Shown here one piece after another: positions 63,788 through 64,000 of a stretch of 64,000 nucleotides of DNA. Each line of letters starts with the position of its first letter. Positions within the stretch are counted from its first letter, which is position 1. The DNA comes from Elusimicrobiota bacterium (GTDB lineage: Bacteria; Elusimicrobiota; Elusimicrobia; FEN-1173). The translations under genes were made by a program, and so were the position numbers. The DNA lies in contig JADKCG010000018.1 in the NCBI GenBank assembly GCA_016714745.1, positions 1-64,000 of the forward strand, written 5' to 3'. The notes beneath the pieces are model-generated. The model saw only the letters and a list, made by a program, of their open reading frames with translations. It was not told the origin of the DNA and ran no database searches.

Positions 63788-64000
63788 ATGAAAATGGCTG
63801 TGATGATCGTTCATGGAGTGGGCCGCCCAGATCCCGGTTTTGCGGACGGGATGATGGCGTCATTGAGATCTCGTTTTTTGGCCGCCACGGGGTCAGACGA
63901 TCTTGTGATGCGTCCCGCGTTTTGGGCGCCGGTGCTCCAAGACAGAGAGAACGAATTGTGGCGCCGGCTGGGGGCGGGCGGGCCCATGGATTTTATCAAG
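63788..64000 (+). CDS. Alpha/beta-hydrolase-like protein, truncated by the window edge
   Basis: The first 71 codons only, from ATG 63788. MAVMIVHGVGRPDPGF has the HGxG oxyanion-type turn after the first strand seen in alpha/beta hydrolases. The rest of the protein, including any nucleophile, is outside the window, so activity cannot be judged. Confidence 0.55.
   Translation, partial: MKMAVMIVHGVGRPDPGFADGMMASLRSRFLAATGSDDLVMRPAFWAPVLQDRENELWRRLGAGGPMDFIK

Overview
The window is a GC-rich bacterial chromosome segment. It encodes menaquinone synthesis by the futalosine route (mqnE, mqnA, mqnC plus ubiA/ubiX/ubiD homologues), late haem synthesis, a C30-type carotenoid cluster, RND and ABC transporters, TolC-like and beta-barrel proteins, and giant secreted or membrane proteins. 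Together these indicate a Gram-negative, respiring organism. The style of the giant proteins, the RAYT transposase and the many palindromic intergenic repeats would fit an uncultured lineage such as Elusimicrobiota or Omnitrophota. That placement is an impression only; no rRNA is present to decide it.

Layout. 1-3.7 kb: 3' part of serA, an ABC transporter and a TPR-like protein. 3.7-11.8 kb: response regulator, hemE, hemH/hemY, malQ, a second ABC transporter and tRNA-Met. 12.3-16.3 kb (minus): a [2Fe-2S] protein, mqnC, mqnA, mqnE and a decayed PIN toxin-antitoxin pair. 16.8-23.3 kb: two giant multidomain membrane proteins, probably one gene split by a frameshift. 23.4-27.2 kb (minus): a decayed nucleotidyltransferase pair, then ubiD, ubiX and ubiA. 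27.3-30.1 kb: HAD hydrolase, metallo-hydrolase, tRNA-Val with a duplicated tail, a tautomerase and a small membrane protein. 30.4-36.3 kb: TetR, TolC, MFP and RND efflux operon. 36.4-42.6 kb: carotenoid desaturases, aldehyde dehydrogenase, glycosyltransferase and CrtO-like acyltransferase. 43.5-45.1 kb: a LAGLIDADG endonuclease, a tRNA-Asp gene interrupted by an ORF-less group II-like intron, and a tandem array of the tRNA tail. 45.5-54.6 kb: accessory region with an M48 protease, a secreted polymorphic-type toxin with probable immunity gene, RhuM-Fic, a secreted PLD protein and a RAYT transposase. 54.6-64 kb: mostly single genes, including a GPx, an RF-like protein, rhodanese, phosphohexomutase, enolase, a DivIC-like protein and a DUF4301-like protein.

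Two features colour everything. First, about twenty genes, including serA, enolase, ubiA, ubiD, mqnE and the carotenoid desaturases, are broken by one-base shifts, often in homopolymers. This looks more like indels in an unpolished long-read assembly than mass pseudogenisation. Where both frames clearly belong to one protein I annotate one gene. Second, the segment is full of short palindromic repeats, some inside coding sequence, plus a RAYT transposase with terminal inverted repeats. A roughly 100-nt repeat with a conserved hairpin occurs three times, in the same orientation just ahead of a gene.

The most unusual locus is 43.5-45.1 kb. The tRNA-Asp(GUC) gene is interrupted in its anticodon loop by about 470 nt that resemble a degenerate, ORF-less group II intron. 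A LAGLIDADG endonuclease gene ends a few bases upstream. Downstream, the tRNA 3' tail, a terminator and an inverted copy of the tail form a near-perfect 97-nt block that is repeated with variable GC-rich linkers. A similar tail duplication follows tRNA-Val.
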